Source: Hedera helix
Lineage: Eukaryota; Streptophyta; Magnoliopsida; Apiales; Araliaceae
DNA length: 64,000 nt
Assembly: GCA_947179155.2 (NCBI GenBank)
Contig: OX359274.1
Coordinates: forward strand, 46,707,564 to 46,771,563
Reading direction: 5' to 3'
Position 1 is the stretch's first letter; every line of letters begins with the position of its first letter. The position numbers were made by a program, and so were the translations under genes. The notes below the pieces were generated by a model. It made no database searches and had not been told where the DNA came from. It saw only the letters and a program-made list of their open reading frames with translations. Shown in pieces: positions 1 to 10,745 of this stretch.

Positions 1-960
1 CAACATAAATTGTTAAAGATATTTTTGTCTTAATAGAAGGGATTAAGATACTTTTCGTTATACTTTTTTTTCGATTTCTTTCAATACATATTTAGCGAAG
101 TAAATATTACTTTTAACGACGATAGTAACGACACAATTATTTGCAACGAATTTTACTGTATCGCAAATTATTTGTAATAAATTTATTTTGCCCCTAAATA
201 TAATATTTATATCGCTGTTCATTTTTTGTCAAAAATTAAAAAATATGTGTATATAATAGCTCAAAGGTAACCTACAACATGGGAAGCATGGAAACATAGA
301 TACTTTTAGACCTACTAAAAATGTTGAGAATTGACCTAATTTTTATTTTAACTTTATTTCATTTTTAAGTTCGTTGTGGCCCAATACAATAACTCCTTGA
401 TGGGCTTCGGTGGAGGTTGCTCGGGAGTCGGGAATGAAATAGGGTCCTTAACATTAATATACAATAATTAGAAAGTAATTATAAAAATAAAATGCATACA
501 AAATAATTACAAAAAGACTACAACAAGATAAATTTATTAAATCATTCAATTTCCTACAAATAAGAAATTCCTTAAATTAAGGATAATTAACTGTCATATG
601 CGGCAGTTACCAAAACAAAATTCAAAATACAAAATAAAAATAAAAAACTATCATTTTGATAAGAAGCTCACGAATGGAGAGGAGAAGAAATGGCAGAGGA
701 AAAAGATCTGGAATGGCCATCTCTCACCGTCCACCCCGACCTCGAATTCTTCTTCTTTTTCAGATTTATGCTTCTTTGTTGTTGATTTGTTACCATCATT
801 GGAGAAGAGCTTGGCCCTGTTCATCAATGGAGAAACAAAAAAGGAATAAAAAGGGAAATATATAATATTATGGGATATATATAGATGTAGCTGCTCCGTG
901 AGATGCCGAACAAATTGACCATTTTCAATCATTACACTTGTTGGTGGCTGAAAAATCTAA
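1..960. other. AT-rich intergenic DNA, no gene seen
   Basis: Only short open frames lacking any recognisable domain occur here, and overlapping frames on both strands near 600-930 have no splice-site or composition support. I see no repeat boundary. The minisatellite of the next entry begins near 961. Confidence 0.6.
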
Positions 961-2045
961 CATAATAGGTTTTTGCTCATAGTAGTAAGGTAACCAAACC
1001 TTAATAGAGGCAACCAAATCTTAATACAAAAGGTAACCAACCTTAAATACAAAGGTAACCAACATTTAATACAGAGGTAACCAACATTTAATACAGAGGT
1101 AACCAACCTTTAATATAAAGGTAATCAACCCTTACTACAAAGGTAATCAAACCTTAATACAGAGGTAACCAACCTTTAATCCAAAGATAACTAAAACTAG
1201 TTACTACGCATTCAGGAATTGGTTACCTTCATACTAGTGTTTGGTTACCTCCATAACAGTGTTTGGTTACCTAGATTTACCTTTATATGAAGGTTTAGTT
1301 ACCAACTGGAATATAAAAAAAATGGTTACTGTATTGAATTTTTTTTTATGATTATTTGGTTACACACAAAAACTAAAATGGTTACCTCTGTATAAAGATT
1401 TGGATACCAACTGGAATATAAAAAAATATTTACTGTATTGAATTTTTTTATCACTATTTGATTACACACAAAAACTAAAATGGTTACCTTCGTATGAAAG
1501 TTTGGTTACTAACTGGAATATAAAAAAATGGTTACTGTATTAAAAAAAATTATGCGGGAAAGGGATAAAGGAAGAGTGAGAAAGCTGGAAGAGGGAGAGG
1601 CAGGCGGGGGAGGGGAGGGGAGGGGAGGGGAGGCGGGGGAGGGGAGAGCTGGAGGAGGGGGAGGGGAGGGAGGAGGTAGGTGGGAGAGGGGGCAGGCGGG
1701 CGAGGGAGGGAGGAGAGAAAGGTGGAGGGGGAGGGGGGCAGGAGGGGGAGGCGGGAGGAGAGAGAAAGCTAGCAGTGGAGGGAGGCGGGGAAGGGGAGAG
1801 ACTGATGTAGTTTTTTTTTTTTGTACACAGAGAGAGAGATGAGATGCATTAATTTGTGTAATTGATTTTTTAAAATTTGAATTTTAAAATCATCCAACTA
1901 AATTAAAGGGATAAGAATGCACTAATTTTATAAATATATTTTAAAAAAATACTCTTTTTGTAAATACTTTTAATATGTATTTTTTCTGTAATTACTTTTT
2001 AAAATGTACTATAATGTGTAATTTATCCAATGAAATATATAGTTA
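961..2045. mobile_element. Truncated copy of the GGTTACC/polypurine repeat element
   Basis: Three blocks lie in order. First come GGTAACC-bearing units of about 20 bp at 985-1200. Next are about three units of 102-105 bp (starts near 1301, 1406 and 1508) carrying the motif in the opposite orientation. Last is a purine-only GGGGAGG-type block at 1585-1800. The flank at 1880-2040 is similar, in inverted orientation, to 4050-4200 at the left end of the element at 4048-6135; both share an 'AACTAAA..TAAAG.GATAAGAAT' core and a terminal 'TACTATAA..TGTAATT' stretch. No matching left terminus is visible, so this is taken as an end-truncated copy. No coding capacity is supported. Confidence 0.6.
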
Positions 2046-4047
2046 CTACAAAAGAGCTAAAAATACCGTGGACCAGAATCCAGATAGGTAGTTCAGTGTA
2101 ATTCTCCAACAAATTCACTCTTTTTTTATATATAGTTTTAATAAATTTAAATACAATTTTTAGGTTAAACCTAGCTATCATTTAATTCTAATATTGTTCC
2201 TCTGTAAGTTAAGGGTTGAGTTAAATACCTAATAAAATTTCTTATTACGCATTAATATTCCTATGCAAATCAAAATATTAATAATTAAAACTTTTTTTCT
2301 TTATGAAATTATTATTTGTCATATATTTCTTTCCATATCTTTAATCTTTTATTCCCATCAATACAATGACTACTTAAATCACAACAGGTTAATAATAATT
2401 AAAAGTTGTAATGGCAATATAGCACAATGATATTATTTCAGACCATGATAACAGGGGTGAATAAGTATTGGTCAATTTTTATTTTTTTTTCGTTAATTAT
2501 TGGTAAATTTTACAATGGTTATATCCAGTTTAATTTATTGCATTTTACATAATACTTAGATGGACTGATGGAAGACCTTAAATTGCCCTTGGACTAAATA
2601 TTCACTTAAAAGTAACCTAAACTTAGAGTAGCACAGTTGACAACATAAAGAAATCTAGCACTATAAAATTGCTCACGATAGGATGACAAAGGTTGGGCTT
2701 AGTACATTCTCCTGGACCTAAAGACATGATTATTGACGTTCATCTAGAAGTGAGATCAATGTCCCAACTTCTTTGCTCAAATATTATTTCAAATTTTTTA
2801 TCTCAAATAGTATCTCAAATGATACAATGTCATTATAATGGTTAAATAGATTTATATAATTGATTATCTAATAAAGTACTATTTATTGTATTAAAATTTA
2901 CATTATTTGAAATGTTATTTGATGATCTCAATCATTGAACAAGTATATCCCTAGTGTGGTCTTGGGCTCTTATACACCTAGACACACACTTACAACGGTT
3001 AACAATAGTGTGTTGCCATAGGAGACTTCTGATGCGAGATTTAGTGAGTAGAAAGAAAGAAAAAATTAATATTTGGAATTTCAAGTATAACTGAGTGTCT
3101 AATCTTACAAACATTACATAAGGATTTGTTTATAAGAATGCATGGCTCTCTCAATTTCAACTTGTCACATTGTTCTGTTGTCGATTGTCGATTGGGAATT
3201 TCAGGGAAAGACCACGTGAGTAGGCAAAAATATCTCATTGAAAGCTAACTACATTGTCTCATATTTAGGCGACTGATATTACCTGATGGATCTCTCAGCC
3301 TGTAATTTTGACATTCAATAATCCAGATGTTACCTGATAGATCTCTCAACCTGTAATTTCGACACCCAATAATCCAATTTCAAATGTGCCCCCGAATCTC
3401 GCAAGGAAACTTAAAAGAAATTGAACCTATGCCACATGTACGATTAAGACCCTAGCCTTGAGCTTATATCTCGACATTATTTAAAATAAAAAGTATGAGA
3501 CATCTAACATCACTCATTTTACAAATTACAAAGCTTGAGGTTTATATGGGCCATTAAAAATATTAATGGATCATCTAGTACCATAATGTTCTTTATATAG
3601 GGCATAACAATTTTAGGGGATTATCTACTACCATAAATTCATACATCGGGAGCTGGCCTTAGGGCACCACAGGAATCGTTTTCTGGGGGGGAGGGGGGCC
3701 CTGGGTTTATCTTCCGGTGCAAGTTCTACCAATCGCCAACAGCTTTTTGCCCATAATATTTTATTGGAAAGATATTAATCAAATAAACTTCTAACTTCTA
3801 AAGGATTCATGTCATATTGAGGGAATAAAAATATGTTAACTGATATTTTTATATTTGATTTTAATATTATTATATAATTCTCTCACATAAGAATTAGTTT
3901 TATCATTTAGTAATGAGAGGATAAAAATATGATAATTGATATTTTTACATTTGATTTTGATATTATTATATAATTCTCTCACATAAATATTAGACTTGAT
4001 AAAAGCCTTTCAAATTCACGGGTCAATCTTACTCACTTATAAAAAAA
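2046..4047. other. AT-rich intergenic DNA with one short direct repeat
   Basis: No gene is supported. An approximately 95-bp direct duplication starts at 3819 and again near 3914; each unit carries 'ATAAAAATATG' and ends in 'AATTCTCTCACATAA'. The rest is low-complexity AT-rich DNA. Confidence 0.55.
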
Positions 4048-6135
4048 GGGACAATTACATTTTATAGTATACTTTGAAAAAATATTACAATAACAGTGCA
4101 CTAAAAAAATATTTATAGATTTAGTGCATGTGTAATTTTTTATTACATAATTAATGTATTCTTATTCCTTTATTTTAGTTGAGTGATTTAATAGATTGCT
4201 GATGTGGCTTATGTTTCTAGTTGGTTGTACAATTCAAAATTCAAATTGAAATTACTACTACCCCAGCCCCTCCTCCGCCCAACCCCCACCCCATCCCCTC
4301 TGCCCGCCTCCCCCCGTCCCCACCCTTTCTCTCCTTCATCTCCACGCCCGCACCTCCTCCCCCCGCCTTCTCCGTTCTTCCCCCCGCCTCCTCCCGCCTC
4401 ACCCGACTATCACCCCCACCCCAGCCCCTCCGACCGCCCCCCTGCCCCCGTCCCTCCTCCCCTTCCTCTCCCCACCCTCGCACCTCCTCCCCCCGCCTTC
4501 TCCCTTCTCCCCCGCCTCCTCCCGCCCTCACCCCTCCTCCCCCCGACCACCACCCCAGCCCCTCCAACCGCCCCCCTGCCCCCGTCCCTCATCCCCTTCT
4601 TCTTCCCACCTTCGTACCTCCCCCCCCCCCCCCATCCCCGCCCCTCATCCCCCTAACTCCGTCCCTCCTCCTCCCCTCGTGGTGGTTCCAGATCTGATCG
4701 TGGTGGCGCTAGTTCTGGTGGTGTTGGTGCCAGATTTGCTGGATGTTATGTGTTCTTGGTGTTTAGTGTGTGTGTTTGACCACAAAAGCTAAAGTGGTTA
4801 CCTCCGTATTAAGGTTTAGTTACCACCGACAACAATGACACAAGTAAATATAAGTAACCAAACAAAAGTACGAAGGTAACCAAATTCATGAATGTGCAGT
4901 AAATATAGGTAACCAAACAAGTAAACCTAGGTAACCAAATACTATTATTGAGATAACAAATTTCTGATAATTTGTTTTTTCGTGTAGTAATTCTAGGTGA
5001 CCAAACACTAGTATAGAGGTAACCAAACACTAGTATGGAGGTAACCAATTCCTGAATGTGTAATAATTAGTTTTGGTTACCTTTGTATTAAAGGTTGGTT
5101 ACCTCTGTATTAAGGTTTGGTTACCTTTGTACTAAGGTTTGGTTACCTTGTATTAAAGTTTGGTTACCTTTGTATTAAAGGTTTGTTACCTTTTGTGTTA
5201 AGGTTTGGTTACCTTTGTATTACAGGGTTGGTTACCTTTGTATGGAGGAGGCGGGGGGGGGGGGAGGCGGGGAGGGGTGAGGGAGGAGGCAGGCGGGGAG
5301 GGGGTACGGAGGCGGGTAACCAAACACTAATATGGAGGTAACCAATTCCTGAATGTGTAATAATTAGTTTTGGTTACCTTTGTATTAAAGGTTGGTTACC
5401 TCTGTATTAAGGTTTGGTTACCTTTGTACTAAGGTTTGGTTAACTTGTATTAAAGTTTGGTTACCTTTGTATTAAATGTTTGTTACATTTTGTGTTAAGA
5501 TTTGGTTACCTTTGTATTACAGGGTTGGTTACCTTTGTATGGAGGAGGCGGGGAGGGGTGAGGGAGGAGGCAGGCGGGGAAGGGGTACGGAGGCGAGAGG
5601 AGACGGGGGGAGGGAGGCGAGGACGGGGGATGGGGGATGGGGGACGGAGGAGGGAGGTGGGGAGGGGGGACGAAGGAGGGAGACTGAGAGGGGGAAAGAG
5701 GAGGAAGGCTGGAGGGGGAGGGGGGAAGGAGGGAGGCGGGGAGGCAGGTGGCAGGCGGAAGGGGAGAGAGATGGGGGACGGAGGAGAGAGGCGGGGAGGG
5801 GGGAAGGAGGAGGCAGGCGGAGGCGGGAGAGGCAGGCGGGAGGAGGCGGGGTGAGGGAGGAAGTAGGGGACAGGTGTCCTCTTTTCTCTCTCCTCTATTT
5901 TCTCTTTCTCTCTCTTTTGCACTCTTTTTTGTAACAAAAAAAAAAGGAGGATGCTGAAAATAAATAATGAGTGTCATTAAATAGAGAGGAGTAAATATGG
6001 TAGTTATAGTTCTCCTTAATTTAAGAGATAATGATTTAATGGGTTTATTATTATTGCACTCTTTTTGTAATTATTTTGTTAGTGTATTATTCTTGTAATT
6101 TTTTATTAATTGTTGTATACTTATGTAAAGAACCC
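4048..6135. mobile_element. Non-autonomous TIR element built of GGTTACC minisatellite and polypurine/polypyrimidine blocks
   Basis: The left end (GGGACAATTACAT... from 4048) and the reverse complement of the right end (GGGTTCTTTACATAA... to 6135) share an imperfect terminal inverted repeat that includes GTATAC. Both flanks read TAAAAAAA (4040-4047 and 6136-6143), which looks like an 8-bp target duplication but is low complexity. Inside are a pyrimidine-only block (about 4256-4680), GGTTACC/GGTAACC minisatellite (4795-5240 and 5315-5540), and purine-only blocks (5243-5310 and 5540-5865). The C-rich block and the G-rich blocks are mutually complementary. There is no transposase. The size, GGG ends and 8-9-bp duplication would fit a Mutator-like element, but the superfamily is not certain. 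Confidence 0.6.
5041..5550. repeat. 297-bp tandem duplication of the GGTTACC minisatellite
   Basis: The segment beginning GTAACCAATTCCTGAATGTG at 5041 recurs at 5338, a period of 297 bp. Both copies hold the same ordered series of about eight GGTTACC(TTTGTATTAA) variants and run into the same ATGGAGGAGGCGGGG junction. The order of unit variants is kept, so the whole block was copied rather than single units. Confidence 0.75.
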
Positions 6136-6143
6136 TAAAAAAA

Positions 6144-7212
6144 ATTGGATGTTTATGAGTCTTTTGATCCAACCCAGTTTTAACCGAGTCCAAAATTATA
6201 CAACCCATGTGTGGGCCAGTTCAACCCAACCCATTTTTCGGATAGCAATCAAAAACTAATTTATTTTATTAACTCTATCCACTATAATACTAATTTAAAG
6301 TTAAGAATCAAATCCAACTCTTTTAGAAATTTAACAAGTAAACAAAAAAAATATTACTTCAAATTTTGTTCTTTTTTACTTCAATTCTCATTTTCTATCT
6401 CTCACTTGTTCCATTCAAATTAACTGTATTTAGTCTTTTATAATTTTTTTATTCAATATTTTTATCGAAAATTTATTTTCATCTATTTTTATATGCTTGA
6501 TTTAAAATTTATATGATACAATTAACTTAATTATATATTTAATACTTATGAATTGAAAAAAATTATTATAATTTATCGTTAATATCCGGTAATTTAACTT
6601 TTGTAGTTTGACTACTTGAAAACATTCAGTATTTTTTTGACAAAAAACGTGATGTATATAAAATCTAAAAGACGTGATGTATATAAAAAGCATTTATTTG
6701 GATCAAGTTGCTAGTCGAAAGTTCAACTTCTCTTCATCGCCCCAAAGCGACAACAGAGCATGCTGAGCAGCTTACTGGATGACAAAAAGAAAACTATGTA
6801 AAAGCCTGCCCCTACATCATTTGCACAGGCTATATAGATTTATATGAAAAAAAAATTCTCAGATTTTGTTTCTTGAACTTTTGTCTTTTCACCCACAAAA
6901 TTGACAATGAATGTCTTTTTGTTTTTGTTTTTATTTTATAAAAATATTAAGGGAAAATTATTAAATTAAAAATATTCAAATTGTATATATGATTGCTTGA
7001 GGGGTACTTATTTTGTTTTAAAAATAAAATCTAATGCAAATATTTAAGATTAAAGTATATCATTACCATGAAACAACGCCAGTACAAATTATTACAACAA
7101 TACATTATTTGCAACTAAGTTAGAAAGTAATAATTGCACTTGAAGTGTTAAGTATCGTTAAAATAATTATACAAGTCTTGAATAAAATAATTATAAAAGT
7201 ATCACTAAATTA
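6144..7212. other. AT-rich intergenic DNA, no gene seen
   Basis: Short frames only. I see no domain, no splice structure and no clear repeat boundary. Confidence 0.55.
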
Positions 7213-7642
7213 TACTTCATCCGTTTTATGATAAAAGTCTTAATTGATTTATTAAGCATATTAAGAAGAAAAAAATAGTATATATTTAAAAATAAATTTA
7301 TCATAATAATACTTTATCAATTATATTGAAAAAATATATATTATTTCTCACTGGATTCAATTTTATTAATGCATTTATATGTCTAATACTAATTCAAACT
7401 ATAAGTATTTGAATTATGTCAAAAAAGTCTTTCTAAATTTTTATTTAATTATATAATTTTATGCACATGACTAGTAAATACTCTATAAATAAGTATAGAG
7501 AATAGAAATATAAAATAATTAATACTAAAAATATTATGAGCAAACTTTTGTAAAAAATAAATTATTTAATATATGTAAGAAGACGTTTAACTTGAAACTA
7601 TCCAAAATAGTAATAAGATTTTTTATCCTGAGACGAAGAGAT
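7213..7642. mobile_element. Stowaway-like MITE
   Basis: The left end, TACTTCATCCGTTTTATGAT, is matched by the reverse complement of the right end (ATCTCTTCGTCTCAGGATAA at about 7623-7642). The CTTCATCCG/CTTCGTC core resembles the CTCCCTCCGTCC ends of Tc1/mariner-derived Stowaway elements. It is AT-rich inside with no coding capacity. Confidence 0.5.
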
Positions 7643-10094
7643 GATTCTATATCTGATGTTAACGCTTGAATTTGTCGGGCGCTTGACCACCGTCAATGGT
7701 ACTAAACATGCACAATTAAACAACCGAAAACACTTGATGGCTTAGACTGTCAAGAGATAGCTCCAGCGTAAGAGTAAATACAGATCTCAAGAATTATTAA
7801 CAATTGAGGTGCTTAGTATTCAATAGGCTAAAAATGGTATTAGTCTCTACCTCAATTGTTAACTCTCCTTTTATAGCTGATGATCTCTCACAATCGTTGA
7901 ATCGTGCAACGGCTAATTTGGAGAGATGACTCACGTCTCCACCACGTTCGGTAACAACCACAGCGTCCGGAGTGAATGCAAAGTGGTAACCATTATGGTA
8001 ACTGCTGCACTTATCCCATCTTCTAGAGTTTTACAGTCTAAGCATACCGAACTGGATACACTTTGCAATATGGGCCAAAGGGGAAAGACTCAATTTAGTC
8101 CGTCCATTCTTCTTAGTATAAATTCGCAGCCAAACATCTAACATAAAAAATTGAAAACTAACTTGGGTCTTAAATTAATTAGAAATTTGTGTAGAGTAGC
8201 TATATAGCAGCATAAAATTAAGTGGAAGGAAGGAAGGGGCATACATACATATTGTGTTGAGTTGACGAATGAAGCTGGATAAATTATTGTGCTTGAAATA
8301 AAGAGGCAAGAGTCTCTGAGAGAAATATAAAGCGTGGTCAACAAAACGAACGGCGCTATTATGCTATTATGATCTTCTTCTGCACCACCCTCCATCCCAT
8401 GCATGCTATTATGTCCCGGGCGGAGCGGTCCACGGGACCTAACTTATTGCCCGCTTTTATATACTTTTGGACAAACAGTTGGGCTAGATATTCTGTAAGG
8501 GGGGAAAATGATTGTGTGACTATCAAACTTAAGATGTCATCGAGCGTGAGCGAGCGCTAATTTATTTACAATGGCTGCTTTGTTTCAAAGTGACGATAAC
8601 AAACTAAAATATTACTCATTTGAGTTCAAAATTTTAAAGGTCTAAAATATATTTAATCAAAACCATTTAATTTTTTCGACCAGGGCGGAAAAGTAAGAAA
8701 TGTCCAAAAGCCAAGGCAATATATACAAGTTTTACCGAGCCTTATACATAGTCCAATGATAAAATATATAACTTCAAGGAGGACTAAACTTTGTTAAATC
8801 ATGTCCGATTATATATTGAAGGGGATGATTGTGTTATTCTTGTTTGAATGACCTATTTATTTAAGCAAATAAGATGTACAATTAATTAGCTGCCAAAATT
8901 AGAAAGGGAGGGCCTAATAGTTGTTATACATACATCCCACTAATGTTGGAACAAAATTTATACCAACCAGTAGTATGTGTGTCTGATCCACATGTAGAAG
9001 AACATATGTGGGAAGAACAAGATCATGTAATTGTTAAATGTCCAATTTAATAAAAAAGAGTACATCCACCTGGCTTACCTACCTGCCTTGTGCAATTTCG
9101 CTTTTCATTTTTCTTAATATTTTTTCATCCATTATTGTTATCTTCGGTCCAAATTTAACTTTAAAAATCTCAATTTATTATTATTATTATTTAGGATTTG
9201 ATATTGATATGAAAATGATTTAATCAATATTATCATAAATAATATAAACCGTCTAAAATTATTGATTACAATACTTATTATTTTCAAAATTTAAATGAAC
9301 TTATTGTAATTCTTATAAGTTAAAATAATTTAACTTAAACTACGCTTATCCAACCATGAACCGGCTACCTAATGTAATTGTCACACTATTGTACAATAAC
9401 ATTTAATGCTATTAAAATATGTCTGCATAATTGCTTCGAGAATAATTTAATACTCCTTATGTTCAATATCTGCTCATAATTTTACATTATTGAATAATAT
9501 TTAAAATTTTATAACGTTGACATAAATTGAGGAATGACAGTGGAGAGATGATCAAGAATCTCACCATCTCATTACATGCATTGTATAATGAATATCTTAA
9601 TTCCACATTGATGAGTTGCTGAAGGGGTTCAACCTTCTGTCATTTGAACTGCATGCAATTTGGTCCCGTTTATCTTTTTTGTGTCTTTCGCTCAAGCTTC
9701 ACACTTTCTCTATATACCCACCCAACAGCGTGATGGAGAACGGATGCGTGGAGATATACTCCTTTTCAAATTGTCTTAGACGTTTAGAAAGGTTCTCAAA
9801 AGAGGGGAACTCTTCCGTAAAAGATATAAAAGGATGAAAGTAGAATCCCCCGCCACCCCAAGCCCCCCAACATAATAAATAAATAAATAAATTTTTTTAA
9901 AAAAAATTGAGGGATGACGAAATTATCTGTGTTTTACGACCATCCAAAATATAGTTTACTATGCACTTACTCGAGTGCAACATATGAGATGTACTAGATA
10001 TGCACATCAGATGACTGCAAGTTCCATCATTTCAAAAAAAATTAACACTCGATCATAAAAAAAGGAAGGGACTATCAAATTAAAGGAGGTGATA
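7643..10094. other. Intergenic DNA, no supported gene
   Basis: The stretch 7650-8140 is less AT-rich and carries TATAAAAGG on the minus strand near 7870, so it could be a decayed LTR or promoter fragment; I could not find LTR boundaries. The remaining short frames have no recognisable domain. Confidence 0.45.
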
Positions 10095-10329
10095 CTCCTT
10101 TCGTCCAGTTTTATTTGTTTTAATTAACTTTTTATAATTAAATTAATCATATTTAGAATTAAAATATATTCTTAAATTTATTAAATATATACACAAAATT
10201 ATTGTCATACGCTTGTAAATCAAATATACTGTCAAAGTAACTTATTTGATTAGAAAATTTCTAGTTCATTTGTTTAATTATTTATCTTAAAATTTATCAG
10301 TTAAAACAAATAAAGTTGGATGGAGAGAG
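10095..10329. mobile_element. Stowaway-like MITE downstream of the kinesin gene
   Basis: CTCCTTTCGTCCAGTTTTAT at 10095 pairs with the reverse complement of the right end (CTCTCTCCATCCAACTTTAT). The element is about 235 bp, is preceded by TA (the usual Stowaway target), and is AT-rich and non-coding. It lies about 420 bp past the stop codon of the minus-strand kinesin gene. Confidence 0.7.
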
Positions 10330-10745
10330 CAATAAATGTGGTGAACATTACAAGCATCATTAGGTGAAAACAAGCAAAATCAAGACATGTTTCTACACAA
10401 TAAGTATATACTTGGTATAAATTTTATCATATTAATAAACTTAGCATACCAGACATGGTGTTCGAAGTTTAAACACATGTAAAAAGATATACATAGCTTG
10501 AAGCTTTCAAAATCTTGCCCCATTAGTAGACACTCACGAAAAAAATTCAAAAAATTTACCAAAATCATACTCCTTGAAGGAAACAAGCTTCCAAGAAAAT
10601 ATCCCACAAACCACATCCAAAATCTGTAGTTTTATGAAGAAAAAAAAACTATTTAACGAATTAAAAATCAATCATTGCGTCTTTGACCAACAAATTCATT
10701 CTATATCACTAATCAGATTTTTGTGATTAGAACTCATGGACATGA

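Noticed and set aside
1528..1842. 104-codon Gly/Glu/Arg-rich frame
   Set aside because: It is the G-rich repeat block; composition is fully explained by the repeat.
4204..4697. Long proline-rich open frames (150 and 158 codons) and their Gly/Arg-rich antisense partners
   Set aside because: They are produced by the pyrimidine-only tract, which lacks stop codons in several frames. No signal peptide, exon structure or domain supports them.
5476..5977. Several Gly/Arg- or Pro-rich frames on both strands
   Set aside because: Same cause: purine-only DNA translated in all frames.
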